This document shows positions 31,701 to 42,961 of a stretch of 64,000 nucleotides of DNA, in pieces. Each line of letters begins with the position of its first letter. The first letter of the stretch is position 1. The stretch is from Cycas panzhihuaensis. Taxonomy: Eukaryota > Cycadophyta. A program made the translations under genes and the position numbers. Below the pieces are notes generated by a model. It ran no database searches. It saw only the letters and a program-made list of their open reading frames with translations, and had not been told where the DNA came from. The stretch spans positions 209,505,741-209,569,740 of the forward strand of contig CM041465.1 of NCBI GenBank assembly GCA_023213395.1. Reading direction: 5' to 3'.

Positions 31701-32835
31701 ACAAGGGCTTCATCATAAAGGCCACAAAGAAGCACTTGGATAAGATAGCATTAATTTCAGCTACTCAAGCAAAAAGGATGATTAATGCATGTGGTAAATT
31801 CATCATCTTAATGGTAAGGAGAAAAGAAGAGCCAAGAGATGAAGAAGGTCCTTCTACTCACACTCTTCTTATATCACCTAAACAAATGCAGTAAATTGAG
31901 GAGTTAAAGACAAGGTATGATATTCTATTTCAACATGTTGATGGGCTTCCACCAAAGAGAAAGATAGAGCATGAAATCACTCTTGTAGGAGATGCACCAT
32001 TGCCTAATGTTGCTTTGTATAGGCACTCCATTGTAGAGAACAATGAGATAAAGAGGCAAGTTGAGGAGTTGCTTGATCAAGGGGTCATAAGACCTTCATG
32101 TTCACCTTGTGGGTCACCAATTGTCTTGGTACCTAAGAAGGATGGAGGATGGAGAATGTGTATAGATTTTCGTGCTTTGAATAAAATTACAATTAAAAAT
32201 CGCTACCCTTTGCCTCGCATAGATGATTTGCTTGATCAAATTCAGCATGCTTGTTATTTCACTAAATTGGATTTGAAAAGTGGTTAACACCAAGTTAGGG
32301 TCAAGGAGGAGGACACATGGAAGACAGCCTTCAAAACAAAGCAAGGACTCTTTGAATGGATGGTTATGCCTTTCGGATTGTGTAATGCTCCTGCAACATT
32401 CATGAGGCTAATGAATGAAATGTTAAGGCCTTACTTGGATAATTTTGTTGTTGTCTATCTTGATGACATTTTGATTTTCAGCAACACATGGGAGGAACAT
32501 CTGCAGCACATAGAAGAAGTTCTAAAGACTATGGTTAAGCATCATTTGAAGCTTAATGTGAAGAAGTGTGAATTTGGCAAGGAGAACTTGATCTTCTTAG
32601 GCTTTGTGGTTGGAGGAGGAAAGTTGAGCATTGATCCACTCAAGACTCAAGCCATCCTCAAATGGCCTAGGCCAACAAACATCACAGAGGTGAGAAGTTT
32701 TTTAGGAGCTTGTCAATACTTGAGAAAGTTTATTCTTCATTTCTCACAGGTTGCAGTACCTCTACATGGATTGACAAAATCTAGTAGAAAGTTTACTTGG
32801 GGTTCCAAGGAGGAAGAAGCCTTTCTTCTTTAAAG
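31701..32835 (+). pseudogene. Element D reverse transcriptase
   Basis: A linker ORF (to TAA 31892-31894), then [70 protein letters not shown] followed by TAA where Tyr is expected, FEWMVMPFGLCNAPATFMRL, the active site VYLDDILIFSNT near 32456, and thumb VRSFLGACQYLRKFI. The frame breaks at 32830 (extra T in a T/A run) going into RNase H. Apart from the two stops it is highly conserved. Confidence 0.93.
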
Positions 32836-33240
32836 AAGAAAATTTGTGAAGCAATCGGTTTTGGCAATGCCAAATTTGCAAAGGCCTTTTGAAGTAGAAG
32901 TTGATGCAAGTGGAAATGCGATGGGAGCTGTCCTTATTCAAGATGGGAAGCCTATTGCCTACCATTCGTAAGTCTTCACCCCTCAAGTGAAGAACTACCC
33001 AACATATGATCGAGAAATATTCGCACTTCATCAAGCATGCAAGCATTGGAGGTCATACTTGCTCTAAAAGAGGTTGTAGTTCATACCGATCATAAGCCTC
33101 TTCAATTTTACAAACTCAAAGTAAGTTACTGACCAAGCAAGACACATGAAGTGGATGAGTTATTTACAACAATTCAATATTGTAATTAAGTATAAAAGGA
33201 TCTAATAACAAAATTGTTGATATGTTATCTAGACCACCTT
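32836..33240 (+). pseudogene. Element D RNase H
   Basis: FEVEVDASGNAMGAVLIQDG with the first Asp, KPIAYHS then a TAA, YDREIFALHQACKHWRSYLL with the Glu, and a badly frame-shifted end (VHTDHKPLQF-like region, QQFNIVIKYK). At least four lesions in 400 bp. Confidence 0.88.
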
Positions 33241-34480
33241 GTTCCACTTCTTCTTCTACTTTTGTTTGTAGTTCTCTTATGAGTTTGCAGGTGAAACCAA
33301 TGCATCATGAAGAGTACAAAGACTTGTACCATGAAGATGAAGCTTTGAAGGAAGAATTAGAGAACCTATCGAAAGGAAGACCTTCCCAGCTTGCTTGGAA
33401 GGATGGTCTACTTTTCAAAGGGGAGCAGCTCTATGTTCCATCAAAAGGAGACAAGATCAAGTGGCTTAGAGAAGCCCATACTTCTAAAGTAGCTGGTCAC
33501 TTTGGTATAGAGAAGACTTTAGCAAACTTGAGAAGATATGTTGTATGGACAAAAATGCAAAATGATGTAAAAAAATATGTAAAAGGATGTGTAATGTGTA
33601 ATACTTCTAAGCCTTCTTCTAGAAAATTAGGATTGTATACACCACTTCCTATTCCCACTAGACCTTGGGAAAGTATCTCCATTGATTTTTTAGGAGGACT
33701 TCCCATGACTAGAAAGGGACATGATTATCTCTTTGTTGTTGTAGATAGGTTTAGTAAAATGATATGTCTAATACCTTGTAAGAAGACAATCACAGTGCAG
33801 GGAGCAATGAATTATTCTTCGAGCATGTATGGAAGAATTTTGGCTTGCCTTCTTCCATCATTTCAGATCGGGACACTCGATTCCTTTCATCATTTTGGAA
33901 GTCACTATGGGAGATGATGGATACCAAATTGAAGAGGAGTACAAGTTTCCATCCTCAAAGATGGACAAACCAAGTAGTGAATGTAACTTTGGTACATCTA
34001 TTGAGGATACAATTCCAAGCATCCAAAGACTTGGGATGAATCATTGGCTTTTCTACAATTTGCTTTTAATAGAGCAATGCATGCATCACACTCTAAAGCA
34101 CCTTTTGAAGTTTGTTTGGGATACTTACCTCAAAGTCCATTTGACTTAGAGTTTTCCATGCAAGCTAAGGAAGGATCCGTCAAAGAGAAGGAGGAGCATG
34201 ACAAGGCTTTAAGATACTTGGAGAAGATCCAGAGAGTCCAAAAAGAAGTACATGATCAACTTCTAACGACTCAACAAAAGTACAAGGAAAGACATGACAA
34301 GCATAGGCAAGAGTGTACTTTCCAAGAAGGAGATTTAGTATGGTTATACTTGAGCAAGGAGAGGCTAAAAGGAGAAGGTAAGAAACTCAAACCTATAAGG
34401 TATGGACCATTCAAGATTTTGAGAAAAGTAGGTTGTAATGCTTTCCAACTTGATCTTCCACCTTATATGCAAATATATTC
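33241..34480 (+). pseudogene. Element D integrase
   Basis: The ORF 33222-33917 contains the zinc finger (HTSKVAGHFGIEKTLANLR with the His pair, then CVMCNTSK), the first catalytic Asp in SIDFLGGLPMTRKGHDYLFV and VVVDRFSKMICLIPCKKT. A frameshift near 33810 moves the second Asp (SSIISDRDTRFLSSFW) to another frame. The Glu region is read as TNQVVNVTLVHL, so the catalytic Glu is lost. The last part (AFLQFAFNRAMHASHSKAPF, FQEGDLVWLYLSKERLK, GPFKILRKVGCNAFQLDLP) is again open. Confidence 0.92.
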
Positions 34481-34748
34481 AGTAGTAAATGCTGAATACT
34501 TAAAGCTCTTTGAGCCCTCCATGCTAGATGAGGAACAAGACCAGTTCACTCTACCTTCAGTTGATGATTTGTATTTGGAAAGTGAGGAGCCTCTCAAGGA
34601 AGATTGTATCTTGGAGAGAAAATCTACCAAAACAAGACAGAAGACACATGAATCTTTCAGGATTGGAGTAGCAGGGCAATTGCCTAGTAAGGCCAAGTGG
34701 TTTAGTAGGCAACAAGGAGAACAACACTTCCCCCATCTCCAATTCTAA
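34481..34748 (+). pseudogene. Element D chromodomain tail
   Basis: After the integrase, VVNAEYLKLFEPSML and an acidic linker lead to ILERKSTKTRQKTHESFRIG, GQLPSKAKWFSRQQGEQHFP, which lines up with the C-terminal chromodomain of plant chromoviruses (I-L-x-R-x-x-x-x-R, G-x-P-x-x-x-x-W). Chromodomains direct integration to heterochromatin. The expected aromatic cage position in the YLVKW-type strand reads FRIGV, so methyl-lysine binding may be altered, as in some plant clades. Open to the stop at 34746-34748. Confidence 0.75.
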
Positions 34749-34771
34749 GCCAAACAGGAGTTGGCTATTTT

Positions 34772-34790
34772 TCCAAGGAAGGGGGAGCCA
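34772..34790 (+). promoter_or_regulatory. Polypurine tract of element D
   Basis: CCAAGGAAGGGGGAGCCA directly before the 3' LTR; primer site for plus-strand DNA. Confidence 0.85.
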
Positions 34791-35841
34791 TGATCCAGGA
34801 GGATCTACCATATGTTTACAGGATGCAGAAAATGCTAGGCATTGGCATAACTAAAAGAGATATGGCCAAATGATATCAAAATTCTATGAAATTTTGTGTA
34901 AAGGGAGAAGACACATCCCACTTGATGTGTACAAAAGGTGGGGTTCAGAAAATATCATTTGATTAGAGTTTAAGCCTTGTCTTTGCGTAAAAATTAATCC
35001 CACAGCTAGCAGAAAAAAAACAGAAAATATATATTATAATTATATGAATAGAAATATGGCCAAATGACATCCAAATGAGCTAAAATTTTGAGGAAGCGGA
35101 GGAGACATGCGTTTCTATACGTGTACCAAATTTGAGCTGAATTGGAGTCCGTTAAGGTCAGTTACAAGCCGCAACTTTTAAGACTTGCAGGAAGGCCACT
35201 TAGACAGCAGAAAAACAGCAAATACATATTATTATCAAATGAATAAAAATGAAGCCAAATGACATCCAAATGAGCTGAAAATTTGAGGAAGATGAGGGGA
35301 CATGCGTTCCTATACGTGTACCAAATTTGAGCCAAATTGGAGTACGTTAAGATCTGTTACAAGCTGCAACATTTTAAGAATTGTATGAAGGCCACTTGGA
35401 CAACATGCATTCTGGTGTGGTTATACTTGCATGATTGCCACTTGTTAAACATGCAATTCAGGTTTCTTTCTATAAATTGAGCCCTTCTACAGGTTGGAGA
35501 GGTGGTTCTTGGAGACTTGACTTGGGAAGCATCCTTGGAGAAGCATATGGAGGGTTGGAGTCCCCCCTTATGGTATACTTGTAACATTTATTCCTTGTAA
35601 TTTTACCATTCTTTTGCTAGTTGATTTCTCCACCATTAAATGGAGATTTTCATGGTTTAATAAAAGTATTACTCCTCATACTTTTGGATCAATGCCAAGA
35701 ATAAATTATTTGTTGTAGAATTTTCCTTTCATGGGCTCATTATTGTTTTGATGTTATTGAGCTTTCTACACTAACTCCCAGGATCTCAAGGAGGACAAGT
35801 TGATAATTGATTTCTTCACCAACTAAGCTCTTTTGGGATCA
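34791..35841 (+). repeat. 3' LTR of element D
   Basis: 1051 bp, near-identical to 29133-30188. The 5-bp difference lies near 35415, where the 5' LTR has an extra GTTAG-type unit. Followed by CATCA. Confidence 0.96.
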
Positions 35842-35846
35842 CATCA

Positions 35847-36820
35847 ACTAAAGAGGACAATGAGCCAATTGTTGGAATTCAAGAGGAAGCTGGACCGAGT
35901 GGAGCAATAGTGAGGAGTCGTCACATGAAGTACCTACAACACCAAGTTCTTCTATACTGTTATGGGCAAGGAAGACGATTGAGGATTTCGGATTGGCGAT
36001 GCACACCCTTGCTAATGACAAGAGAACAAGAAGTTAGCATGCCAGTCGGACTCCGCTAGTAGACACCACTAACTCCAGTGATCCTATTTCGTATGACGAA
36101 GCGAAGGATGATCCACGATGGAGAGTTGCAATAGAGGAGTATGGTTCACTCATGAAAAATGACATATGGGATTTGGTTCCGCTCCCTCAGAAGTAGAACC
36201 TTGTTGGATGCAAGTGCGTCTACAAGACTAAGTTATGCTCAGATGGAGAAGTAGACAAGTATAAGGCTAGGCTTATCACTCAAGGGTTTAAGCAAAAGGA
36301 AGGAATTGATAATGATGAGACATTTGCACCAGTCTCCAAGATAATGACAGTTTGGTTGATCATTTCCTTAGCAGTTGCATATGGTTGGGAATTACACTAG
36401 ATGGACATGAAGCCCGCATTTCTTAATGGGGATCTAAAGGAGGAGATTTACATGTCGCAACCTCTGGAATTCATTAAGAAAGGGCAGGAGCATCTTGTAT
36501 TCCGATTGAAAAAATCACTCTATGGCCTAAAACAAGCACTCCATGCTTCTCATGAGAAGATCGATGCCAAGTTGAAGGATGAAGGATTTGTTGTTTCAGA
36601 TCTAGACCCAAATCTGTATGTGAAAAGGAGAGGGACCTCAATAGTAGCTATTGTGTTGTATGTGGATGATTTACTCATCGGAGACAACTATAATAAGACT
36701 ATTGTAGGAGTTAAGTCCAATTTGAGAGCTACTTTTGATATGACAAACCTTGGGCAGCTTCACTACTTCTTGGGCATTCAAGTCAAGCAGATGGAAGATC
36801 AGATCATGTTGTTGCAGACA
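35847..36820 (+). pseudogene. Element C reverse transcriptase
   Basis: Continues the C polyprotein after D: EDNEPIVGIQEEAGPSGAIV, DDPRWRVAIEEYGSLMKND, WDLVPLPQK then TAG, YKARLITQGFKQKEGIDNDE, MDMKPAFLNGDLKEEIYMSQ, FRLKKSLYGLKQALHASHEK, active site VLYVDDLLIGDN near 36660, LHYFLGIQVKQMEDQI. Stops near 36030, 36197, 36400 and 36821. Regions before 36090 are frame-shifted. Confidence 0.9.
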
Positions 36821-37690
36821 TAGTATGTGAAGAACCTATTGGAAAAGTTCAGGATGCAAGATTGCAAGTCAATTGCAACACCATGTGCTAAGGGCACAAG
36901 ACTGCAAAATGATATAGCCAAATCCTCTGTAGATGGAACTATGTACCGTCAATTGGTAGGTAGTCTAATCTATTTGACTCATACCAGACTAGATATAGCC
37001 TATGCTATTGGATTGGTTTCTCGATATATGCATAAGTCTTAGGAACCACATTGGGTTACAACGAAGCAGGTTCTAAAGTAATTAAAGGGGACACTCAATC
37101 TTGGTCTCAAATATCATCGTGGTGAGGAGATAAAGTTGTATGGATACACTGATGTTGATTGGGGAGGAGACTCAGACGATTGAAAGTTCACTATTGGTAA
37201 TGGATTTGTTTCGTGGTAGTCGAAGAAGCAACAAACAATGGCGTTATCTTCTATAAAAGCAGAATATCAAGGACTCAGTGTTGGTGTGAAAGAAGTTGTA
37301 TGGTTGCAAGGTCTCTTGAAAGTTCTTGGAGTTTCAAATGGCCATCCAATTATTTTTGTCAATAATCAGAGTACCATTCACTTTTCAAATAATCTAGAGT
37401 TTCATGCTCGTACGAAGCACATTGAGATACAACACCACTACATCCATGAACAGATCAAGTCAAGGAAGCTACAAGTCGACTCTTGTTCTAGTGAATATCA
37501 GTTTGCGGACATCTTCACCAAAACGCTTACTAAAGATCAATTCACAAAAATGCATATTGAATTAAGACTCACAGATGTTATCCTTGAGGAGGGATGTATC
37601 AACAAGGATAAAGAAGCAAGATAGTCCCAACCTTTGTGATAACACAGCTGTTGTAGGTTGCAGGTTCCCCACATTTACATTAAGGAGGGA
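36821..37690 (+). pseudogene. Element C RNase H region and polypurine tract
   Basis: YVKNLLEKFRMQDCKSIATP, MYRQLVGSLIYLTHTRLDIA, YGYTDVDWGGDSDD with RNase H Asp residues, MALSSIKAEYQGLSVGVKEV with the Glu, VNNQSTIHFSNNLEFHARTK, HIEIQHHYIHEQIKSRKLQV, FADIFTKTLTKDQFTKM, ending at TAG 37622-37624. AAGGAGGGA (37682-37690) is the polypurine tract. Three stops. Confidence 0.9.
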
Positions 37691-38037
37691 TGTTAACATG
37701 GAAGATGTTTGTTAAACCATTGGTTAATGCTAATGTGGTGGTTTAACTTAATTGTGATTAACGAAATAGTGTAAGTTATGCGAAGGGTCACAACCCTTAT
37801 TGGTCAACAACTCTTGGAAGAATACAAAATCCTAGAGCCCTTGTATATTCAAATCAAGCAAGTCGTGATCAATGTGATCTATTGATCTTTGTGGTGGGTT
37901 TCTTCCTAAAAGAGTTTCCCACGTAAATCCTGTGTACTATGCATCTGTTTTTTGTGTATATCTTGTTTGCTTGTTGTGTATATAGTAAAAGATTCTACGG
38001 ATATAAGCATGTATGCATTCATTCATGTTTCTTAACA
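37691..38037 (+). repeat. 3' LTR of element C
   Basis: 347 bp, starts TGTTAACATGG and ends GTTTCTTAACA, so its ends form a short inverted repeat (TGTTAA/TTAACA). Preceded by a PPT and followed by TTTTT, after which the A integrase resumes. No partner copy in the window. Confidence 0.85.
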
Positions 38038-38042
38038 TTTTT

Positions 38043-38860
38043 ATTTCTATAAAATACATGGTATTTGTAAATAGATCACCACTCTATATACCCCACAGTC
38101 TAATGGGATAGCTGAAAGGTTAAACATAACTAATAGAAATGGCACAATGCATGATAAAAGAAAAAAAAGTTTCAAATGTATACTGGGCTGAAGTAGTTAA
38201 CACTATTATTTATCTCATAAACGCAAATCCCATAAGACAGGCAAGAAACTCAATGTAAGTCATCTAAGAATCTTTGGAAGCACTACTTATGTGCACATTC
38301 CAAATCAAAAAAGAACTAAATTAGATGAAAAAAGTATTAAATGTATCATGATTGGATACAATAATAAGTCAAAAGCCTATTATTGCATAGATTCAAAAAC
38401 TAATAGAATCTATGTAAGTAGAGAAGTAATTTTTTATGAAGAAGTAATTTTTTATGAAGGCACTCCAATCAGTAAAAATATCGGCTACACTCAAAAAGGC
38501 ATAATACTGGAAGAAAATATGGAGTCCTCCAATGAAGAGAATACAACTGGAGAAGAATCCATGTCTCATGATTAGGAAGAGATAGCATCTCATGAAGATC
38601 CAAAAACATTAGAATAGAAAAACAATAGAGTACTTATGAGAAAAGGCTACCTAAATGGTACTTAAAAATTGTAGAAGAATCAAAAGGAGATGTTTTTTAG
38701 CACAAAACCAGGTCTCAAACACATCAAGCATTAATTTGTTTAGTTGAGCCTCAATGTTTTGAAGAAGCTTGTCAAAAAACAAAGTGACTAGAAGCCATGA
38801 ACAAAGAGACAACCTCCATAAATCAAAACAATACTTGGGAGTTAGTTCCTCCACCCGAAA
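38043..38860 (+). pseudogene. Element A integrase C-terminus
   Basis: Resumes after C: ITTLYTPQSNGIAERLN with the catalytic Glu intact, a frameshift near 38150, HLRIFGSTTYVHIPNQKRTK, KCIMIGYNNKSKAYYCIDSK, VSREVIFYEEVIFYEG (a 15-bp in-frame duplication TTTTTTATGAAGAAG-like near 38425), then an acidic linker. Confidence 0.85.
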
Positions 38861-39900
38861 GTAAACCTATTGTAGGTTGCAAATGAATGTACAAGATAAA
38901 GGAGAAGTCTGACGGTAGTATTGAAAAGTATTATGCCAGACTTGTTGCAAAATGATATACTCAAACTACAAGTATTGATTATGAAGAAACTTTTACTCCA
39001 ATGGCAAAATTAATAACCATCTGCATAGTTATAGCTCTAGCAACACAATATGGATGGTAAATTGTGCAACTTGATGTGAAAGGTGCCTTTCTAAATGATG
39101 ATCTAAATGGAGAAGTCTATATGAAACAACCACCTGGGTATAGAAAGAACGGAGAGGAATATCTAATCTGCAAGTTAAAAAAGGCCTTATATGGCCTAAA
39201 ACAAACACCTTGAGCCTCGTATGCAACACTAGATCATCATCTCTGAATGAAAGATTTCAATAGATGTGAAGTTGATCCAAGTCTTTATATTAGGAAACAA
39301 AAGGACTTGATCACATAATTGTTGTGTATGTAGATGATTTGATTGTTACGAGTAGTGATTGAAAAAACATCAATTGGGTGCAAACATAGATGGAAAATAA
39401 TTTTGAAATGACCGATATGGGTGCACTTCATTATTATCTTAGTATAGAAGTTCATCAAGTAGGAAATGGCATCTTTATCTCACAATCAAAGTATGCCAAG
39501 AATCTTCTCAAGAAATTCAATGCGGGGGAATGTAATCCTTATGCCACACACATGGAAACAGGTTGTGTTCTAACAGTTGATGAAAAATATCATCAAGTAA
39601 ATGAAAATCTCTTCAGACAACTAGTTGGAAGTCTTATTTACTTGACAGCAACCAAGCTAGATATATCCTTTTCTGTAGAAGTTGTTTCCAGATTTATGCA
39701 CAATCCAAAGGTTACTCATTGGAATGCTATCAAACAAATCTTAAGATACACAAAAGGTACATTAGAGCTTGGGCTACAATATACTAAGATAGACAAACCG
39801 GGCTTAATTGGATTCAGTGACTCTAACTGGATAGGAGAGCTACAAGAACGAAAGTCTACATTAGCCTATTGTTTCAATCTTAGATCAGTTGTGACATTCT
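38861..39900 (+). pseudogene. Element A reverse transcriptase
   Basis: KEKSDGSIEKYYARLVAK-like start with stops, [60 protein letters not shown], then an active site read as VVYVDDLIVT in a shifted frame near 39325. The open ORF 39390-39902 gives MENNFEMTDMGALHYYLSIE, LFRQLVGSLIYLTATKLDIS, ILRYTKGTLELGLQY and FSDSNWIGELQERKSTLAYC. Confidence 0.88.
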
Positions 39901-40289
39901 GAAGTAGTAAAAAACAACTAACAGTAGCCTTATCCTCAAAAGAAGCAAAGTGAAAAGCCATGGTCAGTGCAACCTGTGAAGTACTATGGTTAAGACAACT
40001 TCTCAGAGATTTAGCTCAGAGTTGCCTTAAAGCAACCACAATCTTCTGTGATAATCAAATTGTTATCAAACTTACTAAAAATCCCATCTTTCATGCAAAG
40101 ACTAAAGACATAGAAGTCCATCATCATTTTATCAAAGAAAAAGTCCAGAATAAAGAAATAGATTTGCAATACTACCACAGTGATCAACAAGTTGGAGGCA
40201 TCTTCACATAACCATTATCAAAAGACAAATTTCAACATCTCAAAGATCTATTAGAAATGAAAAACAAAGGGTAAAACATTAAGGGAGGG
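39901..40289 (+). pseudogene. Element A RNase H C-terminus and polypurine tract
   Basis: MVSATCEVLWLRQLLRDLAQ, FCDNQIVIKLTKNPIFHAKT, KDIEVHHHFIKEKVQNKEID, GGIFT then TAA. AACATTAAGGGAGGG at 40275-40289 is the polypurine tract next to the 3' LTR. The ORF start at 39960 is only the first Met after a stop. Confidence 0.88.
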
Positions 40290-40500
40290 TATTAGAATAT
40301 TAATGTTTTATCCTAAGTATTGTACTCAAGAATCTCTTATGTAAATTGAGGATTATGTGTCATAGTCCCTCTTGAGTTTAAAAATGATACTTATCATACA
40401 TGCACTAGGTCTCTTATGTAAGTCAAATGTATATAAGAGAGAAAAGCTCTCTCTCATCAATCAATTAAGATCATTCTCTTCCTAAGTTTGTTTTACATCA
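40290..40500 (+). repeat. 3' LTR of element A
   Basis: Starts TATTAGAATATTAATG (TG mutated to TA) and ends GTTTTACATCA; 211 bp, colinear with 280-490. Confidence 0.92.
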
Positions 40501-40505
40501 ATTTA

Positions 40506-42961
40506 ATGGGATAATGGGTAATAAGAAAAACGTGTGTGTGATGTGTATAAGTATATTTGTTCAAAGTGTTTCCTTACATCAGTAAGCATTGATAAGGGTA
40601 GGAGAGCGAGCACAAACACTCCTCCTCCCCCACTCCTTCCTCCCTCTACCTAGGTTGGGCTAGGCTTTTGAGAGGGGGGCATACTTTTAAACTCTATGCA
40701 CTTCCTCATAACTGGGGAAAGACCATATTGATGACATGTGGAAATAGAGCAATAGTGGTTGGGAGATAATGCTTCAACCCTTTATCCTTTTGAGAACAAA
40801 TGTATGTAAGATCGTTCTTGCAGCTCATGACAATGTATTCCCTCATACGAGTGCTTATAAATGCAATGGGAATTGATGAATGCATGGCCCCATACCTAGG
40901 GCTAGGCAGCAAAAGAGATAGATATTAGTATGCATGACAACCTTGGTCTCCAAGCCTACGGCAGGCTCTCTAAAGGAGGTGGCATATGTCTCCATATCAA
41001 ATTGGTATGGCATCACCTTTTAGTTTGTTATGGACTCATTGTGGGTCTGATGGTCTTGGGGTTTTTTGATTGTTGTAGAGGCACTTTCCTTTTGGGTTTA
41101 CTACAATGTGGAAAAGCTTGAGCTAGGGGTTCTTCAATTCTGTGGCTAGGCTCTGCATTGATGGTACTTTTCTTTTGGTGCCTTCAGAGATGAGAACATT
41201 GTGGATGCATACCAACCACGGAGAATCAATAGTGAGATTCCACAGTATTGTTTTAACAAATTTTGTCGGTTGGTTTAATAATTTTTGCAAAAGTTGGATT
41301 CATATATGTGTGAAGACATATTTTGACTATTGATATGGAGTTTTGACTTGATCACAAGGATTTCTCCTTGCAATGGCAATGTTGTTCACGATTTTACGCT
41401 TTTGTCTTTGAGTTGGCTCATAGCGGATCTCCTCAATTCCCTATGGTGGCTAGTAAGACTATTGGTGCATGGTACAGGGTGTTGTGCCAACTGTCCATGT
41501 GGTGGTGAACCTTAGGCTTCTCACATGAGGATTCAAACATGCAGGCAACCTTTTCAATGGTCCATGCTTGGTCGAATATAGAGCCTCTTAGATTGATCTC
41601 ATTCCATACATGCAATTAGTTGTTTCAGCTCAGTTGTTTCAGTGGAGTGTTGCAAGTGGTGTGTGCAAGCATGCATACCTGCTTATTTTTGTGATACGTT
41701 GGTTTGTGCATGCTTTTTGGCAGAATTCATTTTCATGGGTATGACCTTTCGATTTCTGAAGATTATTCTTCATGCATGCAATCTTGTCAGTAACTGATTT
41801 AGGGTGCGATTTGGCCTTTTTTAGGGGTGTTTTTTTTCCATGCTTCTACATGTGGGTGTATCCATTGCCTTAGCGGCCACCAAAAAGCTCCAATAGGGTT
41901 TTAGAGGCAACCCTAGGTAGTTATTTGTGTCTAACTCACTTCCAACGCTAGAGCGAACCATCCCTGGCATTGTGTTTTTGTTAACGGTGATTATTATTTC
42001 CAACATTAGGGCTCGCCATCGCTGACATTGCATATCTGTTTACGATAAATACTTCACAACGTTAGGGCTAACTGTACCTAGCATTGGGTATCTTTCCACA
42101 GTAACAATTGTTGTTGTGGCCATCTTGCAACCTCTTAGGGTAGTGCACCATGTTTGCAGTAGACTTTGCTTTGTATGTCTTTAGAGTTATTGAGTAGTAG
42201 TGTCTATAGATATTGTTGTTTTTAAAGCTATAGAGTTGTAGTGTTGAACTTTCTAAGTTCGAGCTTACGGGAAGGCATTTTCCAGAGATGATGTAATCTT
42301 TTCCATTTTCATGCAATGAAAATGTTTTTTTAAACTGTAACAAAAAATTAAAAAAGGTATTTCCTTTGCAACAAATGTGTATGTGAGCACTAACATGTAG
42401 CAACAAGTCGACAAAGTGGTCAAGGCTAGACATGAAGAGGATGATATCAAACAGGAGTCGTCACATGACCAAAGAGCAATCTGGCAGCCTTGGGACAGCT
42501 GGCATGCTGATCTGCCAACAGATACTGGTTCTTCTTTATGGTGTTTTCGCTTGGTCTCCCTCCCGCCCCCCCGATATGCAACTGAGGGCTTTGGATACTT
42601 TTTAACGTTGATTGTTTAGTGTGTTTCTTGACCCCAGTTTCTTGGGCAATTCCTTCTCCTCACAAACCTCGTGTATCTAACAACGTTCGTTCATATTCTA
42701 GTTTCTGGATAAAATCAGTTTATCCTTGCCTCAATAGCACCCGGTATCCGAGTTAGGTTCTCGGCTCCAGCTCAACGCATTGCTTCGCTATTCCATATGT
42801 TTGGGTTGCACATATTCGTCTATAAGGGGAATTTCCTGCAGTAAGCCCCATATATTTCTCATGTGCTTCTCGATCCTATTCTCGCCTTAAAAAAAGTAAT
42901 ATTTTCATTGAAACCCCAATCATCAAAAACCCCAATTAATCAAAAACCCCGATTAAGCCAA
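40506..42961. other. Low-copy-looking DNA outside the nested complex
   Basis: About 2.4 kb of more balanced composition. Short ORFs at 40930-41515 and 41821-42619 have no recognisable content. It includes a C-rich stretch near 40618-40650 and a minisatellite at 41942-42115. No LTR, PBS or polyprotein motif seen. Confidence 0.45.
41942..42115. repeat. Imperfect minisatellite, about 58-bp unit x3
   Basis: Units at 41942-41999, 42000-42056 and 42057-42115 share CCAACGTTAGGGCT, a C-rich CTGGCATTG block and a GTTTACGGTGAT-like tail. Diverged by roughly a quarter. Confidence 0.65.

Larger units (their letters stand above)
29133..35841 (+). mobile_element. Element D: full-length Ty3/gypsy chromovirus, very recent
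   Basis: LTRs 29133-30188 (1056 bp) and 34791-35841 (1051 bp), perfect target duplication CATCA (29128-29132 and 35842-35846), PBS TGGTATCAGAGC at 30194 and PPT ending 34790. The LTRs differ by eye at about three bases plus one 5-bp gap. Gag, protease, RT, RNase H, integrase and a C-terminal chromodomain follow in gypsy order, yet coding has many stops and frameshifts. Confidence 0.96.
26111..38037 (+). mobile_element. Element C: Copia retrotransposon inserted in the integrase of A
   Basis: TTTTT at 26106-26110 and 38038-38042 flank the interruption of the A integrase, consistent with a 5-bp duplication but low in complexity. It contains a Copia gag-protease-integrase-RT-RNase H set (26929-37624) split by element D, a PPT (37682-37690) and a 3' LTR (37691-38037). 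No matching 5' LTR is present: 26111-26928 is unrelated to the 3' LTR. So the left part is a different sequence or the element is chimeric. Confidence 0.75.
280..40500 (+). mobile_element. Element A: Copia LTR retrotransposon, split by nested insertions
   Basis: The LTRs are 211 bp each (280-490 and 40290-40500). Near-identical 5-bp flanks, GTTTA (275-279) and ATTTA (40501-40505), mark a target duplication. In order it has a PBS, gag, zinc knuckle, protease, integrase, RT, RNase H, and a polypurine tract at 40281-40289: the Copia order. Pieces of its open reading frame lie at 1173-1414, 24170-24503, 24951-26105 and 38043-40273. The gaps are filled by element B, a TRIM and element C. The LTRs differ at about 24 of 211 positions by eye, making it the oldest dated element here, as nesting requires. 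It is dead: many stops and a 3' LTR starting TA instead of TG. Confidence 0.9.
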
